Positions 1-9,157 of a stretch of DNA of 64,000 nucleotides are shown one piece after another. The position numbers and the translations under genes are program-made. Under the pieces are notes generated by a model. It saw only the letters and a program-made list of their open reading frames with translations, was not told the origin of the DNA and did not search any database. Source of the stretch: Rhizobiales bacterium 63-22 (GTDB lineage Bacteria > Pseudomonadota > Alphaproteobacteria > Rhizobiales > Rhizobiaceae); contig MKVZ01000020.1 of NCBI GenBank assembly GCA_001898995.1, forward strand, positions 108,814 through 172,813, given 5' to 3'. Position 1 is the stretch's first letter, and every line of letters begins with the position of its first letter.

Positions 1-864
1 GCGCGGCACCGTGCTTTCTTCCACGGAGAGCGCCTTCACCGGCGCGTGTGCCAAATCCGCATCCAGTATGGGTGCGAAACTTCCCCTATTACGATCGAGC
101 CATACGAGGACGGCGGACGACGACGTGGCGGGAAATCCGCACGCGACCCGCAACCGGGCACAGACAAGCCCATTCTGTCCGGCAGTTTTTTCGAGGAAGT
201 GCCAGAACGGTGCCACCTGCGCGGCGGATTGGCCGTCACCGGCACCAAGAGCCGTCTCGCCGCCACGAAGCGCTCTGGATGCGAGGTTCACGCCCACCAG
301 AGGCCAGAGCAGATCGACTTCGTCCGCGGTCAGGGGCGAGACTTCATGATAACCGGCCACGATGGCCGAAAGACCAATCTCCGGCGCGCTGTCGCCGAAT
401 GCCGCGCATGTCGCGGCAGCGGCAAGATCGAAAATTCGCGGCGCGATTTTCAGATCGTCGAAACCCGCGATGCCCGCGATGCGCGCCGGTTCGGCAAGAC
501 CGGGAATAACGGATATCGTGTCTGCATCAGGTATGCCGTGGATGATCTGGACCGGAAGCTTTTGTAGCCTGCCAGCCGTTTTCGTCAGGTTCTCAGCTAT
601 ATTCCCTATAATTGCACGGCGTCCGGCATCGAGGCCGTCGAGATGCGCGGATATCCCTGTCGGAATTTCTGCGTGGCTGAAGCTTGCAGCATGGTTGCCG
701 GAAAGAGCCCGATCAAGGCGCGCGGTGAACGCGCCGATTTCCCTTAGAAGCGACAACGGCAGTTTCCCCATGGCATGCACTGTCGCGATTCCCGTGCCGG
801 TGGGTGCTCCATACCGCGAAATGCCGAACCTGTCTTCGATATCCTCCAGCCAGCCATTCTTCAT
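1..864 (-). CDS. Partial gene: degenerate phosphotransferase (APH-like) domain, probably the N-terminus of an aminotransferase fusion
   Basis: The gene runs off the left edge; 288 codons are visible. An AGGAGA site lies just upstream of the ATG. Residues 40-200 resemble the C-lobe of aminoglycoside/choline-type phosphotransferases as found in front of class III aminotransferases: an LD-AL segment near 50, QIIHG near 107, a GFDDL segment near 135, and GYHEVSPLT then LLWPLVGVNLA. The stretch APVKALSVEES near the left edge resembles the linker after that domain. Two oddities are visible: the ATP-binding N-lobe of about 100 residues is missing, and the catalytic H-D-N loop reads HGIPDAD while the DFG-type motif reads GFDD. 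The domain is probably catalytically dead. The aminotransferase part would lie outside the window and is inferred. Confidence 0.6.
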   Translation of the reverse strand, partial: MKNGWLEDIEDRFGISRYGAPTGTGIATVHAMGKLPLSLLREIGAFTARLDRALSGNHAASFSHAEIPTGISAHLDGLDAGRRAIIGNIAENLTKTAGRLQKLPVQIIHGIPDADTISVIPGLAEPARIAGIAGFDDLKIAPRIFDLAAAATCAAFGDSAPEIGLSAIVAGYHEVSPLTADEVDLLWPLVGVNLASRALRGGETALGAGDGQSAAQVAPFWHFLEKTAGQNGLVCARLRVACGFPATSSSAVLVWLDRNRGSFAPILDADLAHAPVKALSVEESTVPR

Positions 865-997
865 TTGAGGTCTCCTACCATTCCCGTCGGCCGTAAGCGG
901 TTCCTGCATTTATGGAACCGTCGGAACCGCGCTATCCATTTGTTTTTGCCGCATTTTTTCGGCTGGAAAATGCTTCGCAGGCGCAGCGAACCCCGCT

Positions 998-1020
998 CCC
1001 GGCGGCGTGGTACCGCCGGG
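998..1020. repeat. 8-bp inverted repeat in the gap 865-1062
   Basis: CCCGGCGG and CCGCCGGG form perfect arms around a 7-nt loop. It lies 42 nt after the phosphatase stop codon and 134 nt before the next start on the same strand. There is no T-run, so it is not a classical terminator; it may be an attenuator or mRNA-stabilising hairpin. Nothing else stands out in this gap. Confidence 0.4.
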
Positions 1021-1062
1021 CCGTCGATACAAAGCGTGTCCTGCAACCGTCTTGAAACCGGA

Positions 1063-1848
1063 TCAGGATGCCGCGTTGAGCTGCCTCAACGCCTGTTCGT
1101 GGATGCGCCTGTCGCCAGCGGCCACAGCGCGCCCTTTCCATGACAGATCCAGTGGACGCCCTGTCCAGTCGGTGACGATGCCACCGGCACCCTCGATAAT
1201 CGCCGTCGTCGCGAACAGGTCGTACGTGTCGTAGCCGCCATCGACGGCCACATCCGTCCGCCCACGCGCCAGACAGCAATAGGAATAGCAACTGCCGCCA
1301 TACTGCGTGAAAGCCACATGCCGATCCAGCCTGTCCAGAGCAACACGTTCCTCGGGGCTGAGAAACCGCGGATTGGAACTCGTCAGATAGGCATCATTCA
1401 GCGATGCGCAGGGGCGGCACCGGATCGGCTTCCCGTCATGTAGCGCCCATTGGCCTGCAACGCCCGTCAGGCGCTCGCCGGTCGCCGGAAAATCAGCAAC
1501 GCCAAGCCATGGCTTTCCCGCACGCGCGACACCGATCAGGATACCGTAAACGGGAATGCCGGCGATAAAAGCGGCGGTTCCGTCGATCGGATCGAGCACC
1601 CATACGAATTCTTTGTCGACCTGCGTCGTGCCGAACTCTTCCCCCAGAATGCCATGGGAAGGATAGGCGGCCTGAATGCGTTCACGCAGTCGGCTTTCGA
1701 CGGCGCGGTCCGTCGCCGTGACGAAACTCTGGTCCGCCTTTATGTCGATTGCCGGTGCGGCCTGCCGGCTTGCGTTGATGATGGCCCTCCCCTCGTCGGC
1801 GATCTGTTCGGCGAAGGCAAGGAATTCGGAAGCTGTCCGGTCGGTCAT
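1063..1848 (-). CDS. Inositol monophosphatase family protein (HisN-like phosphatase)
   Basis: A 261-residue member of the Mg2+/Li+-dependent inositol monophosphatase fold. Metal-binding motifs are present in order: GEEF near 69-72, DPIDGT near 86-91, and YDLFATTAIIEGAGG near 209, where the usual WD-AA motif becomes YD, as in histidinol-phosphate phosphatases of the HisN type. I chose the ATG at 1848 with GAGAA upstream; an in-frame TTG at 1860 would overlap the transporter gene. It follows the ATPase gene by 8 nt and is the distal gene of the amino-acid importer operon. The substrate is unknown; histidinol phosphate or another small phosphomonoester is likely. Confidence 0.8.
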   Translation of the reverse strand: MTDRTASEFLAFAEQIADEGRAIINASRQAAPAIDIKADQSFVTATDRAVESRLRERIQAAYPSHGILGEEFGTTQVDKEFVWVLDPIDGTAAFIAGIPVYGILIGVARAGKPWLGVADFPATGERLTGVAGQWALHDGKPIRCRPCASLNDAYLTSSNPRFLSPEERVALDRLDRHVAFTQYGGSCYSYCCLARGRTDVAVDGGYDTYDLFATTAIIEGAGGIVTDWTGRPLDLSWKGRAVAAGDRRIHEQALRQLNAAS

Positions 1849-1856
1849 GGCGTTTC

Positions 1857-2591
1857 TCAATGTTTCAGAATCTGTCCGAGGAAAAGCTGCGCGCGCGTGC
1901 TTTTGGGATTGGTGAAAAACTCTTCGGGCGATGCGGATTCCACGATCTCGCCCTTGTCCATGAAGACGATCTGGTCGGCGACGGAACGGGCAAATCCCAT
2001 TTCATGGGTGACACAGACCATCGTCATTCCGTCCTTCGCCAGATCGGTCATCACATCCAGCACCTCCGATATCATTTCCGGGTCGAGCGCCGAGGTCGGT
2101 TCGTCGAACAGCATGACCTGCGGGTTCATGCACAGGGCCCGCGCGATGGCCACACGCTGCTGCTGGCCGCCCGAAAGCTGGATGGGATATTTGTCTGCCT
2201 GATCTGCGATATGCACGCGCTCCAGATAGCGCATCGCGATGTCGTGCGCGCTCTTCCTGTCCCTCTTACGGACGAGGCGCTGGGCCAGCATCAGGTTTTT
2301 GGCGATGGTCAGGTGCGGAAACAGGTTGAAGCTCTGAAACACCATGCCCACTTCACGGCGCACGGCCATCGCGCTGCGCTCGCCTTCGAGGAGAATTCCG
2401 TTGACGGAGATTCGTCCGCCATCGTGGGTTTCGAGCCCGTTGATGCAACGGATCATGGTGGATTTGCCCGACCCCGACGGACCGCATACCACCAGCTTCT
2501 CCCCCTGGCGTACCGTGAGGCTTACATTCTTCAGTGCGTGAAACGACCCGAAACGCTTGCTGACATCCTCCAGGACGATCTGTTCTTTCAT
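1857..2591 (-). CDS. Polar amino-acid ABC transporter, ATP-binding protein
   Basis: A 244-residue ATPase of the GlnQ/HisP type that powers uptake through the two adjacent permeases. Walker A GPSGSGKST lies near 37-45. The Q-loop FQSFNLFPHLT, signature LSGGQQQR, Walker B with DEPTSALDPE and switch THEMGFA follow in order. The ATG at 2591 overlaps the stop of the upstream permease (ATGA), which fixes the start and implies translational coupling. The substrate cannot be read from the ATPase; family members import polar amino acids or opine-like compounds. Confidence 0.93.
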   Translation of the reverse strand: MKEQIVLEDVSKRFGSFHALKNVSLTVRQGEKLVVCGPSGSGKSTMIRCINGLETHDGGRISVNGILLEGERSAMAVRREVGMVFQSFNLFPHLTIAKNLMLAQRLVRKRDRKSAHDIAMRYLERVHIADQADKYPIQLSGGQQQRVAIARALCMNPQVMLFDEPTSALDPEMISEVLDVMTDLAKDGMTMVCVTHEMGFARSVADQIVFMDKGEIVESASPEEFFTNPKSTRAQLFLGQILKH

Positions 2592-3289
2592 GACGATGCT
2601 TCTCTTTTCATATATCTGCCGATCCGCTCCTCGATAATGCCGAAGCCCAGTTGGAACAGCCACGCCATGACGAGATAGATGATCGCGGCCGCGATGAAGA
2701 TTTCGAAGGGAGCGAAGGTATCGGCGACGATGGTCCGCGCCACGCCTGTGACGTCGAGAAGGGTCACGGTGCTGGCCAGCGCCGTCGCCTTCATCATGGA
2801 GATGATTTCGTTGCCGTAGGCGGGCAATGCGATCCGGATCGCGATGGGAGAGATGACGTAGATGAAGCGTTGCCGCGCGGTGAGACCCAGTGCCTTGGCG
2901 GCTTCGTAGACGCCCTTGTCGACGCCCATCACGCCGCCGCGCAGGATTTCAGAGACATAAGCCGAAGTGTTGAGTGCCAGAGCAACCATACAGCAGAAGA
3001 ACGGCTGGCGCAGCAGCGGCCAGAAGACGCTGTCCCTGACAGCGTCGAACTGGGGTAGGCCGTAATAGATGAGGAATATCTGAACGAGGATCGGGGTGCC
3101 GCGCAGGAAATAGATATAGGCTTTGGCCGGCCAGATCAGCCACTGCCTGCCGCTCAGCCGCATGAGAAGAATGACGATGGCCAGCGCGAGACCGATCAGC
3201 GTTGAAAGAAACAGCAGCTTCAGCGTCACCGCGAGGCCCGACAGGAGTTGCGGCAGGCTCGAAAAGATAAGGCCGAAATCGAAACTCAT
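2588..3289 (-). CDS. Polar amino-acid ABC transporter, permease
   Basis: A 233-residue inner-membrane permease of the HisM/GlnP family. Several hydrophobic segments are visible, and the ATPase-contact loop appears as YEAAKALGLTARQRFIYV. FLRGTPILVQ, typical of this family, is present. The ATG at 3289 overlaps the stop of the second permease and its own stop overlaps the ATPase start, so the three membrane-complex genes are coupled. It probably forms a heterodimer with the product of the next upstream gene. Confidence 0.92.
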   Translation of the reverse strand: MSFDFGLIFSSLPQLLSGLAVTLKLLFLSTLIGLALAIVILLMRLSGRQWLIWPAKAYIYFLRGTPILVQIFLIYYGLPQFDAVRDSVFWPLLRQPFFCCMVALALNTSAYVSEILRGGVMGVDKGVYEAAKALGLTARQRFIYVISPIAIRIALPAYGNEIISMMKATALASTVTLLDVTGVARTIVADTFAPFEIFIAAAIIYLVMAWLFQLGFGIIEERIGRYMKREASS

Positions 3290-3981
3290 CGTCCGCCCTC
3301 CATATGACGGTTGGCGTAACGCTCCAGACCACCGACAATGAATGTTATAACTGTCGTGATCGCGAGATAGATCAGCGCAACGATCATAAAGGCGACGAAA
3401 GGCTTCTGGGTAAGATTGGTGACCATCTGGCCCACGAACACGATTTCCTGCAAGCCGATGACGGAGATCAGTGCCGTATCCTTCATGGCCGTCAGCATGT
3501 GATTGCCGAAATTGGGCAGGGCCAGACGCCACATCTGCGGCAGCCGCACAAAAAAGAAGTTCTGCGCCCGCGACAGACCAAGGGCCGCCGCCGCTTCCGT
3601 CTGTCCGTGCGGCACGCTGAGGAAAGCACCGCGAAACGTCTCGGTCATGTACGCGCCGACGACGAGGCCGATCGCACAGGCGCCGGCCCAGAAAGGCGGA
3701 ACGTCGACGAATTTCACATCGGGATCGAAAATCTGCGTGATGCGCGTGAGAACGATCGCGCTGCCGAAATACATCAGCAGCACGACCACCATTTCAGGCG
3801 TACCGCGAAAGACCACCGTATAGGCCTGCGCCAGAAACCGGAAAGCGCGATTCTTCGACAGCTTCGCCGTGGACCCGAGCAATCCGAAAACGATACCAAG
3901 GATGATCGAAGTGGCGAACAGCCTCAGCACCATCAATGTGCCGAAGAAAAAGTCGTGCTGCCAGCCGATAAGTATGGCCAT
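3286..3981 (-). CDS. Polar amino-acid ABC transporter, permease
   Basis: A 231-residue permease of the same family as its downstream neighbour, with VFRGTPEMVVVL near the first third and an EAA loop beginning TEAAAALGLSRAQNF. The start MAILIGW is preceded by AGAGG at 7 nt spacing. It lies 60 nt after the binding-protein gene and overlaps the next permease by 4 nt. Together these genes form a binding protein-permease-permease-ATPase operon. Confidence 0.92.
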   Translation of the reverse strand: MAILIGWQHDFFFGTLMVLRLFATSIILGIVFGLLGSTAKLSKNRAFRFLAQAYTVVFRGTPEMVVVLLMYFGSAIVLTRITQIFDPDVKFVDVPPFWAGACAIGLVVGAYMTETFRGAFLSVPHGQTEAAAALGLSRAQNFFFVRLPQMWRLALPNFGNHMLTAMKDTALISVIGLQEIVFVGQMVTNLTQKPFVAFMIVALIYLAITTVITFIVGGLERYANRHMEGGR

Positions 3982-4041
3982 ACGGGAACCTCTGTGTGCG
4001 CAGGTTCCGGGCAAGGCCCGGAACCGATTCCTGTTTCCGGC

Positions 4042-4860
4042 TTATTTGCTGACGCTGGCGCTCTGCCAATGCTCCGGATTGATGGCGAACGGGAAATATT
4101 TATGGCTGTATTTATCGAGCGAGCCGTTGTCGATCAGTGTCTGAAGCGCGGCGTTGATGCGCTTGACCAGTGCGTCCTGCCCCTTGCGGATGCCGATGCC
4201 GACGCCGGTTCCGAAATATTTCTTCTCGTCGATCGGCGGCGAGACGAACACGAATTTCTTGCCCTCGTCCTTGCTCAGGAAGTCGAGATAGGCCTTCATC
4301 GGATTGGTGATGGCCACATCCACGCGCCCGTTGCGCAGGTCGATCAGCATCGGCTGCTCGCCGTCATAAAGCTGCAACTGGGCGCCCGGCAATTCGGCTT
4401 CCAGCCATTTGGAATAGGTGGTCGAGCGCTCGACGCCCACGGTCAGCCCCTTGAAGGCTTCCGGGATCGGATGGCCCTTGTCGTCGAAGAGCTTGTAGTT
4501 CTTGTCCTTCGGCCCGACGAACTGGCCGATCGAGACGCGGTAGGGAATGGAGAAATCGATCTTCTTGAGGCGGTCGTCGGTGATCGACATCGACGCGACG
4601 ATGAGATCGAACTTGTTCGCCAGCAAGGCTGGAAGCAGGCCGTCGAACGGCATGCACACATATTCCAGCTTCGCCCCGATAATGTTTGCCACACCCTGCG
4701 CGACATCCACGTCGTAGCCGGCCATCTTGCCGTCGGGCGTCTTGTAGTTGAACGGCGGATATGTGCACTCCATGCCGACACGAAGGGTTTCCGCCTGCGC
4801 GCCGGTTCCCAGCATCAGACCGAAAGCGGACATGGCGGCTGCAAAAATGAAGGATCTCAT
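4042..4860 (-). CDS. Polar amino-acid ABC transporter, periplasmic binding protein
   Basis: A 272-residue family-3 solute-binding protein. A signal peptide of about 22 residues ends near AQAETL. The mature part begins with LRVGMECTYPPFNY and contains the usual GYDVDVAQ and FDLIVASMSITDDR segments. The start MRSF has GGGAAG upstream; an in-frame ATG 33 nt further up is possible but would give a poorer signal peptide. First gene of the leftward importer operon, divergent from an aminotransferase gene. The substrate is unknown; neighbouring aminotransferases and cyclodeaminase suggest an amino acid or derivative. Confidence 0.9.
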   Translation of the reverse strand: MRSFIFAAAMSAFGLMLGTGAQAETLRVGMECTYPPFNYKTPDGKMAGYDVDVAQGVANIIGAKLEYVCMPFDGLLPALLANKFDLIVASMSITDDRLKKIDFSIPYRVSIGQFVGPKDKNYKLFDDKGHPIPEAFKGLTVGVERSTTYSKWLEAELPGAQLQLYDGEQPMLIDLRNGRVDVAITNPMKAYLDFLSKDEGKKFVFVSPPIDEKKYFGTGVGIGIRKGQDALVKRINAALQTLIDNGSLDKYSHKYFPFAINPEHWQSASVSK

Positions 4861-5052
4861 CGATAGCTTCCCATTGTTTGTGGTTCCACTCATATGCGGA
4901 GAGTAGACCTCTCTCTTGGATAGGCAGGTTCTATGACAGCAATACTTCTGCAAAAATTCCACCATTGTTATCCTCCCGAAGGAGGATGGTATGCAGGAGC
5001 CCGGCACTTGTATGTTTTCGGCATCATCACTCATGCCGCCGGAGACGATCCC

Positions 5053-6162
5053 GTGGAATTCCTGCGTATGCCGATCGAAATAGAATCGCCCGAACAACTG
5101 GGCTATGACACGATCCGGCATAATTTGTCCGAAAGTTCCGTCACCGACCGGCATTTCAGCGAATTGAATGTCAATCTGAACGGATTGCTGCTGTGCTACG
5201 GCGACCATCGCGGTAGCGTCGATCTGCGGGAAAAAATCGCGCAAACCGGTCAGGGACTGACCGCGAACGACGTGCTGGTCACCGCGGGCGCCGCATCGGC
5301 GCTTTTCATCATCGCCATATCCCTGCTGGACAAGGATTCGCATCTGGTGGTGCTGCGGCCAAACTACGCCACCAATATCGAGACACCCCGAACGATCGGC
5401 TGCGACATAAGCTATATCGATCTGGATTTCGACGACGGCTTCAGACTGGATATCGGCAAAATCGAAGCCGCCATACGGCCCGATACCCGCTATGTGTCGC
5501 TCACCTATCCGCACAATCCCAGCGGCGTGACGATCAGCGAGACGGAGCTGCGCGAGATCATCGCGCTCGTCGAACGGAAAAACTGTCTGCTCCTGTTCGA
5601 CGAGACCTATCGCGAAATGGCCTTCGGAACCGTCTTGCCGGTGGCCGCCACACTCAGCCCCAATGCCATCAGCGTCTCGTCCCTTTCCAAGACCTACGGC
5701 ATTCCCGGCATCCGCATCGGCTGGCTCATCAGCCGCGATCCCGTCCTGATGGAACGCTTTCTGGCTGCCAAGGAACAGATCGGCATTTCCGGCAGCATGA
5801 TCGACGAATATGTCGGCTACACCGCGTTGTGCCAGCGCGAGACGTGGCTGGAGCAAACCGGTCGCCTGCTCCGGGAAAAATGCGCGCTGGTGGAGGAATG
5901 GATCGGACAGGACGAATATATCGAATGGGTGAAGCCGCAGGGCGGCTGTGTCTGCCTGCCCCGTATCAGGCCGGACCTGAATATATCGTCGTCGGCCTTC
6001 TATAGGCATCTTTATGAGACCTACCGGACTTATGTCGGACCGGGACACTGGTTCGGATTACCGGATCACTATTTCCGTCTCGGTTTCGGCTGGCCGGCAC
6101 ATAGCGAATTGTCGGAAGGATTGTCCGCGATTTCGGCCGCCGTTCGCAGCGCTCTCAAATGA
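5053..6162 (+). CDS. Class I/II PLP-dependent aminotransferase
   Basis: A fold-type I aminotransferase of 369 residues. The PLP-binding segment SLSKTYGIPGIRIGW places the Schiff-base lysine at about 213. A conserved NP motif (YPHNPSGV) and the distal FRLGFGW arginine are present. I chose the GTG at 5053 because GGAG lies 8 nt upstream; a longer frame to an ATG at 4933 lacks a ribosome site. It resembles the aminotransferase at 10240 in order of motifs and N-terminal region. It is divergent from the importer and may process the imported compound. The substrate is unknown. Confidence 0.85.
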   Translation: MEFLRMPIEIESPEQLGYDTIRHNLSESSVTDRHFSELNVNLNGLLLCYGDHRGSVDLREKIAQTGQGLTANDVLVTAGAASALFIIAISLLDKDSHLVVLRPNYATNIETPRTIGCDISYIDLDFDDGFRLDIGKIEAAIRPDTRYVSLTYPHNPSGVTISETELREIIALVERKNCLLLFDETYREMAFGTVLPVAATLSPNAISVSSLSKTYGIPGIRIGWLISRDPVLMERFLAAKEQIGISGSMIDEYVGYTALCQRETWLEQTGRLLREKCALVEEWIGQDEYIEWVKPQGGCVCLPRIRPDLNISSSAFYRHLYETYRTYVGPGHWFGLPDHYFRLGFGWPAHSELSEGLSAISAAVRSALK

Positions 6163-6178
6163 ATGATGGCATCGGCCA

Positions 6179-7075
6179 CTACGGGTTTTTCTCATCCGAC
6201 GCCGCGTGCAAGGAGGCCAGGAACAGGGAAAACAGTTCCTGCTGCGTAGAAAGGCCGAGCTTGGCATAAAGATTCTTGCGGTGCGTTTTCACGGTCGTGA
6301 CCGAGATTTGCAGATGATGGCTGATCGACTCACTGGAATGGCCCTTGAGGATCATATGCGCCACCTCGCATTCGCGGGCGCTTAACGTTCCTTTTCCGAA
6401 ATCGCGCAGGAATATGTCCAGCGAATTCCGGTTCGTCCGAGGCTTGCCGAGACTTTTACAGTTTTGCCAGATACGCCGGTAAATCGCGCCTATCAGCGGT
6501 TCCATGCTGCTCAGCAGCAGGCAGTCCGCGTCGCTGAACCCCCCCAGATTGACAGGGCGGTGCAGGCTGATCTCCGCAAGTTTTCCTTCCGGCAGTTCGA
6601 CCGCGATGACAAGTTCCTCCATCCCCGCCGGCCAGCCGTAGGTACGGTAGCCGATCTCTTCGTACTCGAATTGCTGGACCTGGAATTGCCGGTAGTAATC
6701 GGAGGAGAAATAGCAGTCGGGCGCCAGTTCACGCAGACGATAGACCCCTGCTTTCAGCCCGTTGAGATAGGCGTTGTAGACCGGATTGAGGACATATGTG
6801 CCTTGCAGATAAAGTTCGAGCGCTCGTTTTTCCGTCCGTCCGGCAATCGTGTCGGCGACATGAACGGGCGCAGCATCGGTCTGATAAGCCACGGACATGG
6901 CGAATTTGAACGGAACGATGCGGCCTATCGCCTCGAAAAGCAGATAGGGACTGTCGGCCTGCTCCAGCCGGTCGACCGCGCGCGACGCGTATCGGCAGAA
7001 ATCGGCAATGCCGGTGGGCGCCTTGTCCGGGACCAAAGTTCCATTCCTTTCATAAAACTGCCCGGAACACCGCAT
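6179..7075 (-). CDS. LuxR-family transcriptional regulator
   Basis: A 298-residue regulator. The C-terminal GerE/LuxR helix-turn-helix spans about 232-290 (LSARECEVAHMILKG, then VKTHRKNLYAKLGL). The N-terminal 220 residues carry no receiver signature; they resemble sensory regions of solo LuxR proteins and may bind a small ligand. It follows the class V aminotransferase gene by 15 nt on the same strand, so the two are probably co-transcribed. It ends convergently with the class I/II aminotransferase gene. Its target is likely the surrounding amino-acid genes, which is inference from position only. Confidence 0.8.
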   Translation of the reverse strand: MRCSGQFYERNGTLVPDKAPTGIADFCRYASRAVDRLEQADSPYLLFEAIGRIVPFKFAMSVAYQTDAAPVHVADTIAGRTEKRALELYLQGTYVLNPVYNAYLNGLKAGVYRLRELAPDCYFSSDYYRQFQVQQFEYEEIGYRTYGWPAGMEELVIAVELPEGKLAEISLHRPVNLGGFSDADCLLLSSMEPLIGAIYRRIWQNCKSLGKPRTNRNSLDIFLRDFGKGTLSARECEVAHMILKGHSSESISHHLQISVTTVKTHRKNLYAKLGLSTQQELFSLFLASLHAASDEKNP

Positions 7076-7090
7076 TGTCCGGTCAAACGT

Positions 7091-8347
7091 TCAGACGAGC
7101 CTCCCAATGACGGCCAGTGTGCGGTCCACTTCCATCATAGTGTTATAATGGGCGATACCAAGCCGCACCACGCCTTCGTCTTCGTTCAGTCCGAGAAGGC
7201 GGGCGGGTTCGAGCGCGTAATTGTGGCCTGACCAAGCATAGATGCCGTTTTCGGCAAGACCCTCGACGATAGTGTGGGTCGAAACGGTTTCATGCGTGAA
7301 GGAAACGGTCGGAACGCGGTGGATCATCGCCGCCGGGTCCGTGATGCCCTGAACGGTGATTCCCGGCAGTTTGAGCAGGCCTTCGATCAGATGCCGCATC
7401 AGAACGCTTTCATATACCTCGAAGCTGCGATAGGCGCCAAGCAGCTTGTCGCGGCGCGTACCCGTATGGCCGTTGATCTCTCCAAGCCACTCCAGATAAT
7501 CGACCGTGGCGTCAAGACCGGCCAGAAGTTCGGTCTGCGGGGTTCCCGTCTCGAAGCGTTCGGGCAGGCCGTCGCTCGAACAGCGGCACTTATAGGGCGT
7601 CAGTTCGCGCAGCAGGCTCTCACGTCCCCAGACGATGCCCAGATGCGGGCCGAAGAACTTGTAGGACGAGCAGGCCAGAAAATCGCAGCCCAGCGCGTGC
7701 ACATCCGGCAATCTGTGCGGCACAAGCTGAACGGCATCGACATAGACCAGAGCGCCGGCCTGCTTCGCAAGTGATGAAAGCGTTGCCACATCGTTCACCG
7801 AGCCGGTCATATTGCTGGAATAGTTGAGCGCCAGAAGCCGGGTGCGCTCGCTGAGCAGCGGCTTCAGGTCCTCGGGCTCGATCCGCCAGGTCCCGCGGTC
7901 GAACGGAAGCCATTTCACGGCAATGCCGAGATCTTCTGCTAGAAGCAGCCACGGGGAAATATTTCCCTCATGTTCCATGCGCGTGACGATGATTTCGTCG
8001 CCGGGCCGCAGCCTGCGTCCGATCGAGCGCGACAGATGCAGGGTGAGCGTCGTCATGTTCTGGGCGATGACGATCTCGCGCTCCGACGCCGCGCCAAGCA
8101 TATCGGCCATGGCCCTGTGCGCGTTCAGCCAGATCGCATCGGCGCGCTTCGAGCCCGCGAAAATGCCGCCAAGATTATGGCTGGCGGTCGCCATGGCCTT
8201 GCCGACCGCTTCGATAACGCGCCGCGGCACCAGCGTTCCTGCCGGATTGTCCAGAAAGACCGGCGCATGCGCGCCCTCATCGAAAGCAGGAAACTGGCTG
8301 CGGACCTGCTCGATCGGGAAGCCGGCGAACGGTTGACTCTGATCCAT
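7091..8347 (-). CDS. Class V aminotransferase (cysteine desulfurase-like)
   Basis: A 418-residue fold-type I PLP enzyme of the SufS/CsdA-like group. The cofactor lysine is in SSYKFFGPHLG at about 230; a preceding VDAVQLVPH motif carries the PLP-contacting Asp and Gln/His. The N-terminus FLDNPAGTLVP and the NMT motif are also typical. I start at ATG 8347 with GAAG upstream; longer in-frame starts lack a site. The family covers desulfurases, lyases and racemase-like enzymes, so the reaction is not fixed by sequence. It shares an operon with the LuxR-type gene. Confidence 0.82.
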   Translation of the reverse strand: MDQSQPFAGFPIEQVRSQFPAFDEGAHAPVFLDNPAGTLVPRRVIEAVGKAMATASHNLGGIFAGSKRADAIWLNAHRAMADMLGAASEREIVIAQNMTTLTLHLSRSIGRRLRPGDEIIVTRMEHEGNISPWLLLAEDLGIAVKWLPFDRGTWRIEPEDLKPLLSERTRLLALNYSSNMTGSVNDVATLSSLAKQAGALVYVDAVQLVPHRLPDVHALGCDFLACSSYKFFGPHLGIVWGRESLLRELTPYKCRCSSDGLPERFETGTPQTELLAGLDATVDYLEWLGEINGHTGTRRDKLLGAYRSFEVYESVLMRHLIEGLLKLPGITVQGITDPAAMIHRVPTVSFTHETVSTHTIVEGLAENGIYAWSGHNYALEPARLLGLNEDEGVVRLGIAHYNTMMEVDRTLAVIGRLV

Positions 8348-8401
8348 CGTAATCTTCACTCCATGATCTGTTCGGGAAGCATGGAGCACCGTTATCGACC
8401 G

Positions 8402-8415
8402 GATCCGCGCGGATC
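8402..8415. promoter_or_regulatory. Perfect 14-bp palindrome upstream of the class V aminotransferase
   Basis: GATCCGCGCGGATC is a perfect palindrome 55-68 nt upstream of the start at 8347, in the 240-nt gap between that gene and the XRE-cupin gene. Its place fits an operator. No regulator can be assigned from the sequence; the adjacent LuxR-type protein is one candidate. Confidence 0.3.
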
Positions 8416-8587
8416 GGCACAATTGCGCTGCCTGCCCTGCCTTTTCTGGCGCCCAACCCGACGTCGACCATGCGGATTCGGCGTTTTGTCCGGCGGAAGA
8501 TTAGGACAGACAGCAGCCGCCCGCCATCATCCTCAAGAGGGAGGCCAGAGCGACGAAAAAGTGGGACGACCGCTGCTGGTGTATTGG

Positions 8588-9157
8588 TCAGGAAATAACA
8601 TTACGGACAAAACGGACGCGCATTTCCTGATTATTGACATAGGAATAAGCCTGCGCCGAACTGAAGATCGCGAAAGCACCGGCCGGGTAATCCTTCGACA
8701 TGCCGGACAGCTCCAGCGTCAGTGTGCCCTCGACGACATAGATCATCTCGTACCAGCCATCGGGATCGGGTTCCGCATCGTATCGGTCACCGCCGCCGAG
8801 CGTCCACGACCACATCTGAGCTTCGCCGGATGCGGGAGTCGATCCGAGAAGCGTCGCCTCGCTTTCGCGCTTCGCGCCGCGCCATGTCACTTCATTGATG
8901 AATTCCCGCGTCAGTCTTTCCGGGTCGCGCACCAGTTCGACGAAATCCACGCCGAGCGCCATGGCCAGCCGGTCCAGACTGGACAGGCTGACATTCGCAT
9001 CGCCACTCTCGACGGCGACGATCATGCGGCGACTGATGCCCGACGCCTCGGCCAGCGCCGTTTGGCTCAGGCCGGCCCTTGTCCTCAGGTGCTTCAGATT
9101 GCCGGAAACATGCTTCAAGACATCGCCGCGCCCTTGACTGTGCAATATATTGCTCAT
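8588..9157 (-). CDS. XRE-family regulator with C-terminal cupin domain
   Basis: A 189-residue protein. Residues about 20-75 form an XRE helix-turn-helix (LRTRAGLSQTALAEASGIS, then MIVAVESGDANVS). Residues about 110-185 form a cupin barrel with GWYEMIYVVEGTLTLEL. Such proteins often control amino-acid or polyamine use and sense a small molecule through the cupin. I chose ATG 9157 with AGAGG at 5 nt spacing over an upstream GTG. It is divergent from the cyclodeaminase gene, with 117 nt between the two starts, and probably controls that operon. Confidence 0.88.
   Translation of the reverse strand: MSNILHSQGRGDVLKHVSGNLKHLRTRAGLSQTALAEASGISRRMIVAVESGDANVSLSSLDRLAMALGVDFVELVRDPERLTREFINEVTWRGAKRESEATLLGSTPASGEAQMWSWTLGGGDRYDAEPDPDGWYEMIYVVEGTLTLELSGMSKDYPAGAFAIFSSAQAYSYVNNQEMRVRFVRNVIS

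Noticed and set aside
998..1020. Terminator after the phosphatase gene
   Set aside because: The stem is good but there is no T-run on the minus strand, so it is listed only as an inverted repeat.
4042..6048. A 668-codon leftward open frame covering both the binding protein and the region antisense to the aminotransferase
   Set aside because: Only the first 272 codons from 4860 have a signal peptide and family match; the rest is antisense to a well-supported PLP enzyme.
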